Part shown: in pieces, positions 1 to 7,673 of the stretch | How the letters are laid out: each line of letters opens with the position of its first letter | Numbering within the stretch: position 1 is the first letter of the stretch | Assembly: GCA_963664255.1 (NCBI GenBank) | Contig: OY760938.1 | Span: 1,860,001-1,924,000 of the forward strand | DNA length: 64,000 nt | DNA from: G963663775 sp963664255 | GTDB lineage: Bacteria > Bacillota > Clostridia > Oscillospirales > Butyricicoccaceae | Reading direction: 5' to 3' | Translations under genes and position numbers: made by a program | Notes under the pieces: generated by a model | What the model saw: the letters and a program-made list of their open reading frames with translations, nothing else | Database searches by the model: none | Told to the model about the DNA's origin: nothing

Positions 1-1
1 T

Positions 2-199
2 CTTGAGCAGTATAACGAACTGAATTCACTAAGGCAAGAGCTTGCAGCAACCAAAAGCTCCTTGTGCGAAAAAATGGATGAATCCACCAAATCACTCAAT
101 GTTATTAAAAATATTATGATTGGATACGCGGTATTAACAATTCTCAATCTTCTCACTGTATTTATATTTACATCAAAATTTTTAAGCTTATTATCATAG
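2..199 (+). CDS. C-terminal end of a coiled-coil/tail-anchored membrane protein (5' truncated by window)
   Basis: An open frame enters from the left edge and stops at TAG 197-199, giving 65 residues. The first part is charged and rich in Gln, Glu, Leu and Ala (LEQYNELNSLRQELA), which looks like a coiled coil. It is followed by a hydrophobic stretch (MIGYAVLTILNLLTVFIF) close to the C-terminus, so the product is probably a tail-anchored membrane protein. I do not recognise the family. The DNA is AT-rich compared with the housekeeping genes further right, as are hicAB next door, so it probably belongs to the same integrated element. The true start is outside the window. Confidence 0.55.
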   Translation, partial: LEQYNELNSLRQELAATKSSLCEKMDESTKSLNVIKNIMIGYAVLTILNLLTVFIFTSKFLSLLS

Positions 200-225
200 G
201 CTTTATGAATAATATCAATCTGCAA

Positions 226-263
226 AATAAAAAATCCCCCACCAGCGCACAGCCGATGGGGGA
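226..263 (-). terminator. Rho-independent terminator of hicAB
   Basis: Read leftward, arms 257-263 and 235-241 (tccccca/tggggga on the + strand) form a GC-rich stem followed by a T-rich tract (TTTTTTATTTTG). It lies 6 bp after the hicB stop codon. Confidence 0.8.
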
Positions 264-268
264 ATATA

Positions 269-661
269 TCAAATATGAAGTTCTTGCTTTAAAGCGTTTT
301 GCAGCGTTGCCGAAAAGTTGATGCCCTCTTTTTCCGCCATGGTGTTGAGCCAAGACGGAATGGACAATGTTTTCTTGACTGCACGGTTTTCGTACATTTT
401 GCGATATTCTAGTGTGTCGCACGCAACAAGCGAAACAAACTGGTTGCTTTCGGTGGCAAGTGTTTTGATGTTAGATGCCTGCGGGATTGCTTCTTCTTTT
501 TCCTCCATGCGGTATAGCATAAGGCAAAGCGCATCCTGCGCCATTTCCACCGCTTCTTCTAAATCTGCACCAGAAGTAAAGCAGTTGTGAACGTCTGGAA
601 ACTCTACCGAGTATCCCGCTTCTTCTTCTGTAAAAATAGCAGGGAAAACATATTTAGCCAT
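269..661 (-). CDS. hicB: HicB-family antitoxin (type II toxin-antitoxin)
   Basis: The 130-residue protein has the HicB plan. An N-terminal HicB fold (residues 1-70) carries the typical AGYSVEFPDVHNCFTSG core and the following DLEEAVEMAQDAL helix. A C-terminal ribbon-helix-helix-like segment (about 97-130, SIPSWLNTMAEKEGINFSAT) would bind DNA. HicB proteins neutralise HicA and repress their own operon. It lies 58 bp downstream of hicA in the same orientation, so the order is toxin first, antitoxin second, which is common for hicAB. A terminator follows directly. Assignment is by family pattern; operator binding is inferred from the palindromic boxes at 943-989. Confidence 0.9.
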   Translation of the reverse strand: MAKYVFPAIFTEEEAGYSVEFPDVHNCFTSGADLEEAVEMAQDALCLMLYRMEEKEEAIPQASNIKTLATESNQFVSLVACDTLEYRKMYENRAVKKTLSIPSWLNTMAEKEGINFSATLQNALKQELHI

Positions 662-719
662 GAAATAGACCTCCTCATTGGTTGTTATATTTATTCTTGA
701 ATTGCGGGGGTGGAGGGGC

Positions 720-905
720 TTATTTCAGCCCCGCGCTCCGCAGTATGGATTTCAATGTACCTGTTGGAACTTCTTCCGTGTTGTGCCGACCTATCGGAAA
801 TTCCTCGCCTGTTATGTTGCTCTTCCAGATTTCGTGCCGTTTGCCTTGCATCAGCATATAGCAACCATTCTTTTTCAGCAACCGTTTCAATTCGCTAAAC
901 TTCAT
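720..905 (-). CDS. hicA: HicA-family mRNA interferase toxin
   Basis: A 61-residue protein of normal HicA length with the double-stranded-RNA-binding-like fold. It opens with MKFSELKRLLKKNGC and has the catalytic-histidine region GKRHEIWKS (His24), then FPIGRHNTEEVPTGTLKSIL typical of the family. HicA toxins cleave mRNA and are inhibited by HicB, encoded next downstream. The start ATG at 903-905 is preceded by AGGAAAGG. A consensus promoter (TTGACA-17-TATAAT) lies just upstream inside an array of TACGT boxes, so the operon is probably autoregulated by HicB. Confidence 0.92.
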   Translation of the reverse strand: MKFSELKRLLKKNGCYMLMQGKRHEIWKSNITGEEFPIGRHNTEEVPTGTLKSILRSAGLK

Positions 906-935
906 CGTTCACAACCTTTCCTGTTCTATGTTCTT

Positions 936-964
936 ATTATACTACGTGTCATTACGTATGTCAA
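936..964 (-). promoter_or_regulatory. hicAB promoter
   Basis: On the minus strand TTGACA (959-964) and TATAAT (936-941) are separated by 17 bp, a perfect sigma-A promoter. It is embedded in the TACGT operator boxes. Confidence 0.88.
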
Positions 965-989
965 TAGATTTCGTACGTATTTTCACGTA
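943..989. promoter_or_regulatory. Symmetrical four-box operator between hicA and the recombinase gene
   Basis: Four boxes read TACGTG (943-948), TACGTA (953-958), TACGTA (974-979) and CACGTA (984-989). The spacing is 4, 15 and 4 bp, so the 47-bp block is one large palindrome. One pair of boxes lies beside the hicA -10. The other overlaps a + strand TATAAT at 988-993 that points to the recombinase gene. HicB is the obvious candidate ligand (inference). Confidence 0.7.
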
Positions 990-993
990 TAAT
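965..993 (+). promoter_or_regulatory. Candidate divergent promoter for the serine recombinase
   Basis: TATAAT at 988-993 with a weak -35 (TAGATT, 965-970) at 17-bp spacing. It overlaps the operator boxes at 974-989. The -10 is perfect and the -35 poor, which would fit a repressed or weak promoter. Confidence 0.4.
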
Positions 994-1014
994 TTTATTT
1001 CCGCAAATAAAAAA

Positions 1015-1081
1015 CCCGCTCGTGGTACAAACACGAACGGGAGATTAAAAAGGGTACTGAATTTTTCCCAGAATCAGTACC
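1015..1081. promoter_or_regulatory. Two hairpins in the recombinase leader
   Basis: The first stem pairs 1015-1024 with 1032-1041 (cccgctcgtg/cacgaacggg, one mismatch). On the minus strand it is followed by TTTTTTATTTG and could terminate leftward transcripts. The second pairs ggtactga (1053-1060) with tcagtacc (1074-1081), a perfect 8-bp stem. Both lie between the presumed promoter and the recombinase start. They may control its expression or be recombination-related; the sequence alone does not decide. Confidence 0.45.
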
Positions 1082-1125
1082 TCTAGTTTACCACAAATCA
1101 AAGGTAAAAGAAAGAGGTTTTTTTT

Positions 1126-2561
1126 ATGAAAGCAGCAGCATATGCCAGATACAGCACCGATATGCAGAGCGAAAACTCAATCGCATATCAACTTGAGGGG
1201 ATTCAAAAATACTGTTCCGAAAATAATATTCAGCTTTGCAACGTCTACACTGATGAAGGGCAGTCTGGCACCAACACCGACCGCCCCGGCTTCCGTCAGC
1301 TGGTGTTCGGCGCAGAGCGTGGGGACTTTGAAGCCGTCGTAATCTATGACATTTCCCGTGGCTCTCGTGATGTGGGGGACTGGTTTAGCTTCCGCAAGGC
1401 AATGATGCTGCATGATATACAGGTTATTTCTGCAACGCAAAAGCTAGGAGATATGACGAACCCCAATGATTTCATTGTGGAACTTATCACGGTCGGTATG
1501 GGACAGCATGACGTGCTGACGGACCGTAAGAAATCCATTGACGGTGTAGCAGTCAAGGCAAAGCAGGGTGCTTTCCTTGGTGGCATCGCTCCGCTTGGCT
1601 ATGATATTGTAAACGGTGAGTATGTGATAAACCCTGCAGAGTCCAGCATGGTAGAAACCATTTTTGAAATGTACGGGAATGGGGCAAGCTATGCTAAGAT
1701 TATTGACGCTCTGCATGGCGCACGTGGCAAGCGTGGTCAGCTGCTGGGCAAGAATAGCATAACCTCGATACTCCGCAATGAGCGTTATATAGGCGTTTAC
1801 ACATGGAACAAACGGAAAATGAAGCTGATGCGGAAATGGGCAGGCGGCAAGCCAAACCCGAACTGTGTTCGCATTGAAAACTTCATTCCATCGATTATCA
1901 AAAAGGACGTATGGGAAAGGGTGCAGAAGAGATTGAGTGACCATAAAAGAAGAGCCGCTTCAAAGGCGAAAAGAACATATTTGCTTACAGGTTTGATTGA
2001 GTGCGAAGCGTGCGGCTCCACATATGTAGGGCATACCAGCACCAACAGCAGAGGCTATGAAACACGGTACTATGTCTGTGGAAATAAGTACCGTACCCGC
2101 TCGTGCTCATCTAAGAATATCAATGCCAATGTAATTGAAACCTTCGTGATTCAGCAGCTGAAGGCATATCTTTTAGGAACCGATTTTGAAGCCACTGCAA
2201 AATATATTGCCGATCAGATTAACAGTGCAAGTGCCGACCTGTCTAAAGAGCGTGCAGAGCTGGCAGACATCACAAAGAAGATTAACAACGGCGTAAAGGC
2301 TATCTTGTCTGGTGCAGAGTTCCCGGAACTTGAAGAGGAACTGCAGCGCTTACGCACACGTAAAAGCGAAGTAGAGGACATCATTGCCGCCAATAGCAGG
2401 GAGAACAAGACCGTTGACCCTGCCGCTATCGTGCGCCTGTTTCAACATTCTGTGGATAACTGGAATGAGGACAATATCCCAAACATCGTAAAATATCATG
2501 TAACAAAAATATACGCCCATCTCGACGGTTCGTTTACCGTTGAGATAGGCGTACATATTAA

Positions 2562-2583
<22 letters not shown>
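1126..2583 (+). CDS. Large serine recombinase (site-specific integrase/excisionase)
   Basis: 485 residues in the order of large serine integrases. The N-terminal resolvase domain starts MKAAAYARYSTDMQ with the nucleophile Ser10, and includes YTDEGQSGTNTDRPGF and the catalytic-arginine region ISRGSRD. A recombinase domain follows (about 150-260, GGIAPLGYDIVNG). Next come a zinc-ribbon (CEACGS...YVCGNKYRTRSCSS, about 290-325) and a C-terminal coiled coil (about 375-415). RBS AAAGAGG lies 8 bp before the ATG. The stop codon lies inside the tRNA-fMet gene on the other strand, so the last residues (GCGGWI) are templated by tRNA sequence. This marks the tRNA 3' end as the integration junction. The protein should catalyse integration and excision of the element extending leftward out of the window. 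Confidence 0.95.
2504..2551 (-). terminator. Terminator for tRNA-fMet lying inside the recombinase coding end
   Basis: Arms 2514-2528 and 2537-2551 form a 15-bp stem with one or two mismatches. Read leftward it is followed by a T-rich tract (TATATTTTTG). It is 10 bp beyond the tRNA CCA end, so the inserted element seems to supply the tRNA terminator. Confidence 0.65.
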
Positions 2584-2638
<55 letters not shown>

Positions 2639-2674
2639 TTATTCAGATGTAAGTGCCTCATATGCTGTGTTTAT

Positions 2675-2703
2675 ATAATATCATAGGGAGGATGGTTTGT
2701 CAA
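2675..2703 (-). promoter_or_regulatory. tRNA-fMet promoter
   Basis: On the minus strand TTGACA (2698-2703), a 17-bp spacer and TATTAT (2675-2680) lie 37 bp before the tRNA 5' end. This is a near-consensus sigma-A promoter. Confidence 0.9.
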
Positions 2704-2899
2704 GGAAAATCCACGTTTTTATTTTTTCGAAAAGAGAAAGGACAAATGCGCAAGCCACAGCTGTCGCGCACGCCGGTGTTTCTTGTCCCAAAGAATAGGA
2801 AAGCGCAGTGCATACAGGACGAAAAAACGCAAGCGGCGGAAGCGAGTAGAACCGATATATACAACGCCGAACAGACAAGCAAAATAGGCGCTGCAGACA

Positions 2900-2941
2900 A
2901 AAGACGCCCCTGCAGGAGCAGGTGGCTGCTCTTGCAGGGGC
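2900..2941 (-). terminator. Terminator of the first MCP gene
   Basis: A long GC stem (arms about 2906-2920 and 2927-2941) is followed leftward by GTCTTTTG. It lies about 30 bp after the stop of the chemoreceptor gene. The roughly 195 bp between it and the tRNA promoter shows no gene that I can support. Confidence 0.8.
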
Positions 2942-2973
2942 GTGCTGCATCATGGGGGATTGTGCAGGGACAA

Positions 2974-4683
2974 TTACAGCCGAAATTGCTGCACTTCCTG
3001 CTCCATTTTTTCCGCCTGTGCCGAGAGGGTTTGGCTGGTTGCCGCACTTTCTTCCGCGGTTGCCGCGTTGCTTTGGGTGACATCAGCAATCATTTGCATA
3101 CTGTTTTGAATGTCTGCAATGGATGCCGCCTGTTGTGTGGAGTCGCTTTTAATCTGCTGCACCGTGGAGCGGAAGGAATAGACCTTATCCGAAACATTTT
3201 GCATGGCTTGAGAAGTGATTTCAGTATAGTTTTTGCCTTTTGCAACCGCACGCAGGGCGTTTTCAATCAAAACAGCGGACTGCTGCGCTGCCTGCGCACT
3301 TTTAGATGCCAGCTGCCGCACTTCATCTGCTACCACAGCAAAGCCTTTGCCGGATTCGCCGGCTCTTGCGGCTTCCACGGCGGCATTGAGTGCCAAAATA
3401 TTAGTTTGGAAAGCGATGGTATCCACAAATTTCATAATATTTGAAATCTCCGCTGAGGCGCTTTCGATTTCGGTCATTGCGGCGAGTGTTTCCTGCATAT
3501 CGGCGTTGCACTGCTCAATGTCAGCGGTCACTGCGCTGATATTTTGTGAGGCATCGTCCACCTGCGTCAAATTTGCATTTGCCGTTTCGGCAATCGAGGA
3601 GACCAATGTGGAAAACAATTCCACAGATGCGTTTTGCTCAGTAGCACCCTGCGCCAATGTCGAAGAAATCGCCGCCAGTTGCTTGGCACCGCCATCCACC
3701 TGCATCCCGATGCTGCGAAAGCCGTACAGCATATCATGATAGGTGGTGATGATGTTGTTGATGGATTGCTGTACAATGCGGCAATCTCCGGGGTATTCGC
3801 CCTGTATTTGTGCCGTTAAATTGCGGTGCTCCATTTCCTGCAGGGCTTGTGCCGTGTCATGAATAATGGTTTTCATATGCGCGGCAACCATTGCAAAGGA
3901 GCGGGTTAACTGCCCGATTTCATTGTTTAAGCCTTGCGTTTGTTCGCTAATGGTGATGTCGAAATGTCCGCTTGCCATGCTTTGTGCATTCTGCTCGAGT
4001 TCTGTTAAAGGACGCAGGAAAATACGGTTCACCGCGCTGAAAATCAAGAGGTTTGCAAGCACGCAGGCAATCAGAATAATGCCTGCAAAAAAAGGAATAT
4101 GCGACAAAATCTCTTGTGTACAAGCGGCGGCAGCAATATCAACGCCCACAACGCCCACAATTTCCCCACTGTCGGTTGTAATCGGTGCAAAGCCCGAAAG
4201 CAGCGGCCCATAGGTGGGGTCATCGATATAATCCTGTGTATAGGTGCTGCTACCGGTAGAAAGCACCTGTGCGGGTTCGTCACCATACTCCTGCTTGGAC
4301 TGGGTGTCCCCCAAGACAGAGGGGTGCTCGCCGTCCAGCGCACCCTCGGCGATGTATTGATAATCCTCGCCGGCATCCGCCATAATGTAGATATATTTCA
4401 TGCCAACGGCCGCCTTAACCTGCGAAAGATGGGTCAGCAGCGCATCATATGCGGCATCGGTTTCACCGGATTGGGCATAGACGGCAATCTGGTCGCCATC
4501 GACTTGCAGACTGACCGTTTGTGCAATTTCCATTGCCTTTTGTGCCATCATGCGCTTATAATCCCCGGCATAGCTGAACAAACTGAAGATACCGATGGCA
4601 CTGGAGGATAAAATACAGATGATAAGCACAGTTACAGAAATCTGTCGTTTGACAGAGCGAGGTCGGGTCACAGTTCGTTTCAT
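2974..4683 (-). CDS. Methyl-accepting chemotaxis protein with extracellular Cache-type sensor
   Basis: Start chosen at ATG 4681-4683 because AAAAGGAG lies just upstream; the earlier in-frame ATG (4710) has no RBS. The 569-residue product has TM1 (about 15-38), an extracellular Cache-like domain ending GEIVGVVGVDIAAA, TM2 (about 192-213), a HAMP domain, and the methylation/signalling hairpin. That hairpin carries the invariant tip FQTNILALNAAVEAARAG and GKGFAVVADEVRQLA. It should signal to CheA/CheW in a chemoreceptor array. Unlike the other two receptors here it ends QQFRL without a DKY tail. It has its own promoter, shared in design with the next receptor, and its own terminator. Confidence 0.93.
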   Translation of the reverse strand: MKRTVTRPRSVKRQISVTVLIICILSSSAIGIFSLFSYAGDYKRMMAQKAMEIAQTVSLQVDGDQIAVYAQSGETDAAYDALLTHLSQVKAAVGMKYIYIMADAGEDYQYIAEGALDGEHPSVLGDTQSKQEYGDEPAQVLSTGSSTYTQDYIDDPTYGPLLSGFAPITTDSGEIVGVVGVDIAAAACTQEILSHIPFFAGIILIACVLANLLIFSAVNRIFLRPLTELEQNAQSMASGHFDITISEQTQGLNNEIGQLTRSFAMVAAHMKTIIHDTAQALQEMEHRNLTAQIQGEYPGDCRIVQQSINNIITTYHDMLYGFRSIGMQVDGGAKQLAAISSTLAQGATEQNASVELFSTLVSSIAETANANLTQVDDASQNISAVTADIEQCNADMQETLAAMTEIESASAEISNIMKFVDTIAFQTNILALNAAVEAARAGESGKGFAVVADEVRQLASKSAQAAQQSAVLIENALRAVAKGKNYTEITSQAMQNVSDKVYSFRSTVQQIKSDSTQQAASIADIQNSMQMIADVTQSNAATAEESAATSQTLSAQAEKMEQEVQQFRL

Positions 4684-4780
4684 CACAGGGCGCTCCTTTT
4701 CTACATACACGTGAGGTTTCGGTCGATGAAAATGGAATCAAGCACATTGGTGGAAGCATATTTTAGATGCTAGTGACTCT

Positions 4781-4809
4781 ATTTTACCAACAATTCATAC
4801 TTTTTTCAA
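4781..4809 (-). promoter_or_regulatory. Promoter of first MCP (conserved type)
   Basis: On the minus strand TTGAAA (4804-4809), 17-bp spacer, TAAAAT (4781-4786). The spacer end and downstream bases (attgttgg-TAAAAT-a-agnncacta) match the promoter of the second MCP, and the distance to the start codon is the same. Confidence 0.75.
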
Positions 4810-4885
4810 CAAATATTTCCACAAAATTTCATCCTGCAAATCGGTAGGCATGGTCGCGCAGTCGGCTGTAAGTGCCGATAAGGGG

Positions 4886-4923
4886 CAAAAAACACCCGCC
4901 GAGAGGAGAATCCCAGCGGGCGT
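4886..4923 (-). terminator. Terminator of second MCP gene
   Basis: The stem around 4893-4901/4914-4922 (cacccgccg/cagcgggcg) is followed leftward by TTTTTTG. It is 15 bp after the stop codon. Confidence 0.8.
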
Positions 4924-4937
4924 TTGCGTGGTTGCGC

Positions 4938-6704
4938 TTAATATTTGTCCATGTCCATATTATATTCGGTGGGGGTGCTGTCATATGCCTCATCGGTGGC
5001 ATTTGGATAGGACACAGCGGTGTCGGTGTCATGCAGGCGGAATTTTCCAATCAATTCCTTGAGCATCTGCGCCTGTCCAGACAGTTCCTCGCTTGCCGCC
5101 GCGCTTTCTTCCGCGGTTGCGCTGTTGGTCTGCACAACGGATGCAATTTGGTCGACACCTACGTTGATTTGTTCGATTGCCTGCGCCTGTTCATCGGATG
5201 CGCGGGTGATTTCATCGATTAAAACCACTGCCGACTGCGTCGCTTCTGCGCTTTCATCCAGCGAACGTGCGGTTTTGGCGGCGATGGAAGAACCATTTTG
5301 CACTGCGGCTAAAGTTTCTTCAATGAGGGTGGTGGTGCTTTGCGCCGCCTGTGCGGATTTGCTTGCCAAATTGCGCACCTCGTCTGCCACGACCGCAAAG
5401 CCCTTGCCTGCCGCACCTGCTCTTGCGGCTTCTACTGCCGCATTGAGTGCCAAAATGTTGGTTTGGAACGCAATATCCTCGATAACCTTAATAATTTTAG
5501 AGATTTCGGAGGATTTTGTGCTGATTTGGTCCATTGCGCCAACCATGTGCTTCATCTGTTCGTTGCTGTTCATCAGTTCGGTGCCCGCAAGCTCGGCGCG
5601 TTCGTTTGCCTTTCGTGCGCTTTGCGCATTTTGCTTGACCTGCGATGCAATTTCCGTCACCGAAGCGGACAGCTCTTGCACAGAGCTTGCTTGCTCGGTA
5701 GCACCTTGGCTGAGCGCCTGTGCACCGTTGGAAACCTGGTCCGCCCCCAATGCCACTTGGTTGGATGCCTTGTCAATCTGCTGCAGGGTAGTAGACAAGC
5801 GTTCGGTAATGTGATGTAAAGAGGCGGAAATGGAGGAAAAATCTCCGATGTACAAGTTATTAGATGTGAAATCAATCTTGAAATTGCCGTTGCCAATCTC
5901 GCGCAGGTTAGCATCAATGTCGCGTATAATATCTACAACGCGGGTGACCAAGGACTGCATGGACACGGCAAGCGCGCCGAATTCATCGCGGCTGGTGTAG
6001 GTGATGGTCGCGCTCAAATCGCCCGCGGCAAGTGCCTTTGCCGCGGTGCCGATTTCGTCCACCGGCTTCAAAATCGCCCGCCGTACCGCGCGCATACTCA
6101 GCAGCGTGATGGCAACTGCAATGATAAATGACGCCAGCAGCAGCACCATGCCAAGGAACAGGGCGCGGTGCGCGGTTGCTTTTTGCACTTCGGCACGCGC
6201 ATGTTGGTCCTCGGTGATGCCCATGATGAGGGTGGACACATCCTCAAACGCGGGGGCATATTCCGCGCGGAACTTTTCGTAGGCAGCCTGCACATCGTTT
6301 TCTTTTACCAGTTGGTTGATTTCCTCGCGCAGCTGCGTGGTTCTCGCAAGCTTTGCTGTCATCTCATCCAAAATGGCGGCATCTACGCGGGTGTTGCTGC
6401 GAAACTGCTCTACAACCGCCAGCATATTCTGGCATTCTGCGTCTGCCTTCTCCAAACCGTCACCGGTCAGGTGGCTTTTGATGTCCATCAACCCAGACAG
6501 CATATAGCGTTCAATGGACAGCATATCGCGGCGGATTTCCCAGACACTGCTGATGTTCGGCAGTGTTTTGTTGGCGTATTGGTCGATTTGTGCGGACATG
6601 ACCACCATGTTCACAATCGAAATCGCGGAACTGACCAGCAGCATGAGCAACACAACGCCAAACCCCACCAATAATTTTGCGCTCAATTTTAAATTTTTCA
6701 TCAT
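4938..6704 (-). CDS. Methyl-accepting chemotaxis protein with four-helix-bundle sensor
   Basis: 588 residues. TM1 (about 10-35) leads into a helical periplasmic-type region of about 150 residues (LPNISSVWEIRRDMLSIERY) resembling the four-helix-bundle MCP ligand domain. TM2 follows (about 188-212), then HAMP and a signalling domain with FQTNILALNAAVEAARAG and GKGFAVVADEVRNLA. The C-terminus is a flexible acidic tail ending NMDMDKY. Similar DKY endings occur on many clostridial receptors; a docking role is inference. The start ATGATG is preceded by AAGGGGTAAG. The region between TM2 and the signalling tip is clearly paralogous to the third receptor at 13.1 kb. Confidence 0.93.
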   Translation of the reverse strand: MMKNLKLSAKLLVGFGVVLLMLLVSSAISIVNMVVMSAQIDQYANKTLPNISSVWEIRRDMLSIERYMLSGLMDIKSHLTGDGLEKADAECQNMLAVVEQFRSNTRVDAAILDEMTAKLARTTQLREEINQLVKENDVQAAYEKFRAEYAPAFEDVSTLIMGITEDQHARAEVQKATAHRALFLGMVLLLASFIIAVAITLLSMRAVRRAILKPVDEIGTAAKALAAGDLSATITYTSRDEFGALAVSMQSLVTRVVDIIRDIDANLREIGNGNFKIDFTSNNLYIGDFSSISASLHHITERLSTTLQQIDKASNQVALGADQVSNGAQALSQGATEQASSVQELSASVTEIASQVKQNAQSARKANERAELAGTELMNSNEQMKHMVGAMDQISTKSSEISKIIKVIEDIAFQTNILALNAAVEAARAGAAGKGFAVVADEVRNLASKSAQAAQSTTTLIEETLAAVQNGSSIAAKTARSLDESAEATQSAVVLIDEITRASDEQAQAIEQINVGVDQIASVVQTNSATAEESAAASEELSGQAQMLKELIGKFRLHDTDTAVSYPNATDEAYDSTPTEYNMDMDKY

Positions 6705-6801
6705 ACTTACCCCTTACTTGCAAATCAATCGTACACCCGACGCGTATTCCTAAAAATGGTTCTTTTCGTGCTGGACACAGCAAGAAATCTATAGTGTCTT
6801 T

Positions 6802-6830
6802 ATTTTACCAACAATTTAGGCGGTTTTCAA
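6802..6830 (-). promoter_or_regulatory. Promoter of second MCP (conserved type)
   Basis: On the minus strand TTGAAA (6825-6830), 17-bp spacer, TAAAAT (6802-6807), with the same attgttgg block before the -10 and acacta after it as at the first MCP. Both -10 boxes lie 98 bp from their start codons. Confidence 0.78.
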
Positions 6831-6983
6831 CAGAAATCTTGAAAACAAATAGATTGATTTTGTGGAATCGGTGAAAGCGGGAAAAGTTTGGAGGATACAA
6901 CAAAAAATGCAGGGGAAGATTGGCAAATTGGTGTATTGCGTGCCTGCGTGTGGGTACACGCTATGCAATTTTGTTACGTTTTT

Positions 6984-7646
6984 TCAAATACTATCCATCA
7001 GATAGCTGTGGCATTTCAGCCAGTCGCGCGCCTGTGCATACGCTGGACAAAAGGCGGCAACGTGCGCCCAGAAGCGCGCGCTGTGATTTTTGTGCGGGAT
7101 GTGGGCAAGCTCGTGCACCACCACGTAATCCACGCACGCGCGCGGACACATCGCCAGCCGCCACGCGAAATGCAGGGTGTCGCTGCCGCTGCACGAGCCC
7201 CAGCGGCGGCGGGCATTCGACAGGCGCACCGCGCGCGGCGTAACCCCCATGCGTGCGGCATAAAACGCCACGCGTTCCTGCAAAAGCGGGGCAAACTGCG
7301 CCTGCATCCAGTGCCGAAAGCCGTCCGTGGTCATGTCGGCGGGCAGCAGCAGGCAATCTTCTGCGACCTGCACGTGGGCGATGGATGCCAGATGGATGCG
7401 GTAGGCTGTTCCGCCCCACAGCACGCGTTCGCCGTCTTGCAGCGTCCATGCGCCATGGGCGGCGTGATATGCCTGTGCCTGCTGCTGCTTTGCGGCAATC
7501 CAACCCGCTTTTTCGCGGACAAAGGCACGAATTTGTGCGTCGCCAAGCCGCAATGGGGCGCGGACAATCAGCCGCCCCTCGCGGTCAATTTGCAGGGCAA
7601 GGGTTTTGCGGCGGGAGCGCAGCAGCCGATAGGGAATGTCACACAT
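6984..7646 (-). CDS. YgjP-like zinc metallopeptidase (DUF45, M48-like)
   Basis: A 220-residue protein of the usual size for the DUF45/YgjP family. The zinc site is seen in VVHELAHIPHKNHSARFW (about residues 180-197): HELAH gives two histidines and the general base, and the later NHSxxFW is the family signature. The N-terminal half (YRLLRSRRKTLALQI, VRAPLRL, FVREKAGWI) also matches the family. A soluble cytoplasmic hydrolase of unknown natural substrate is expected. It lies 27 bp after the diguanylate cyclase gene in the same direction, so the two may be co-transcribed. RBS AAAGGAT precedes the ATG. Confidence 0.85.
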   Translation of the reverse strand: MCDIPYRLLRSRRKTLALQIDREGRLIVRAPLRLGDAQIRAFVREKAGWIAAKQQQAQAYHAAHGAWTLQDGERVLWGGTAYRIHLASIAHVQVAEDCLLLPADMTTDGFRHWMQAQFAPLLQERVAFYAARMGVTPRAVRLSNARRRWGSCSGSDTLHFAWRLAMCPRACVDYVVVHELAHIPHKNHSARFWAHVAAFCPAYAQARDWLKCHSYLMDSI

Positions 7647-7673
7647 GGGCAGGAATCCTTTCTGGAAATTGGA

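Noticed and set aside
2653..3444. Rightward 263-codon frame between tRNA promoter and first MCP
   Set aside because: It runs through the MCP terminator and antisense to the conserved MCP signalling domain; only its first 200 bp are free and show no domain.
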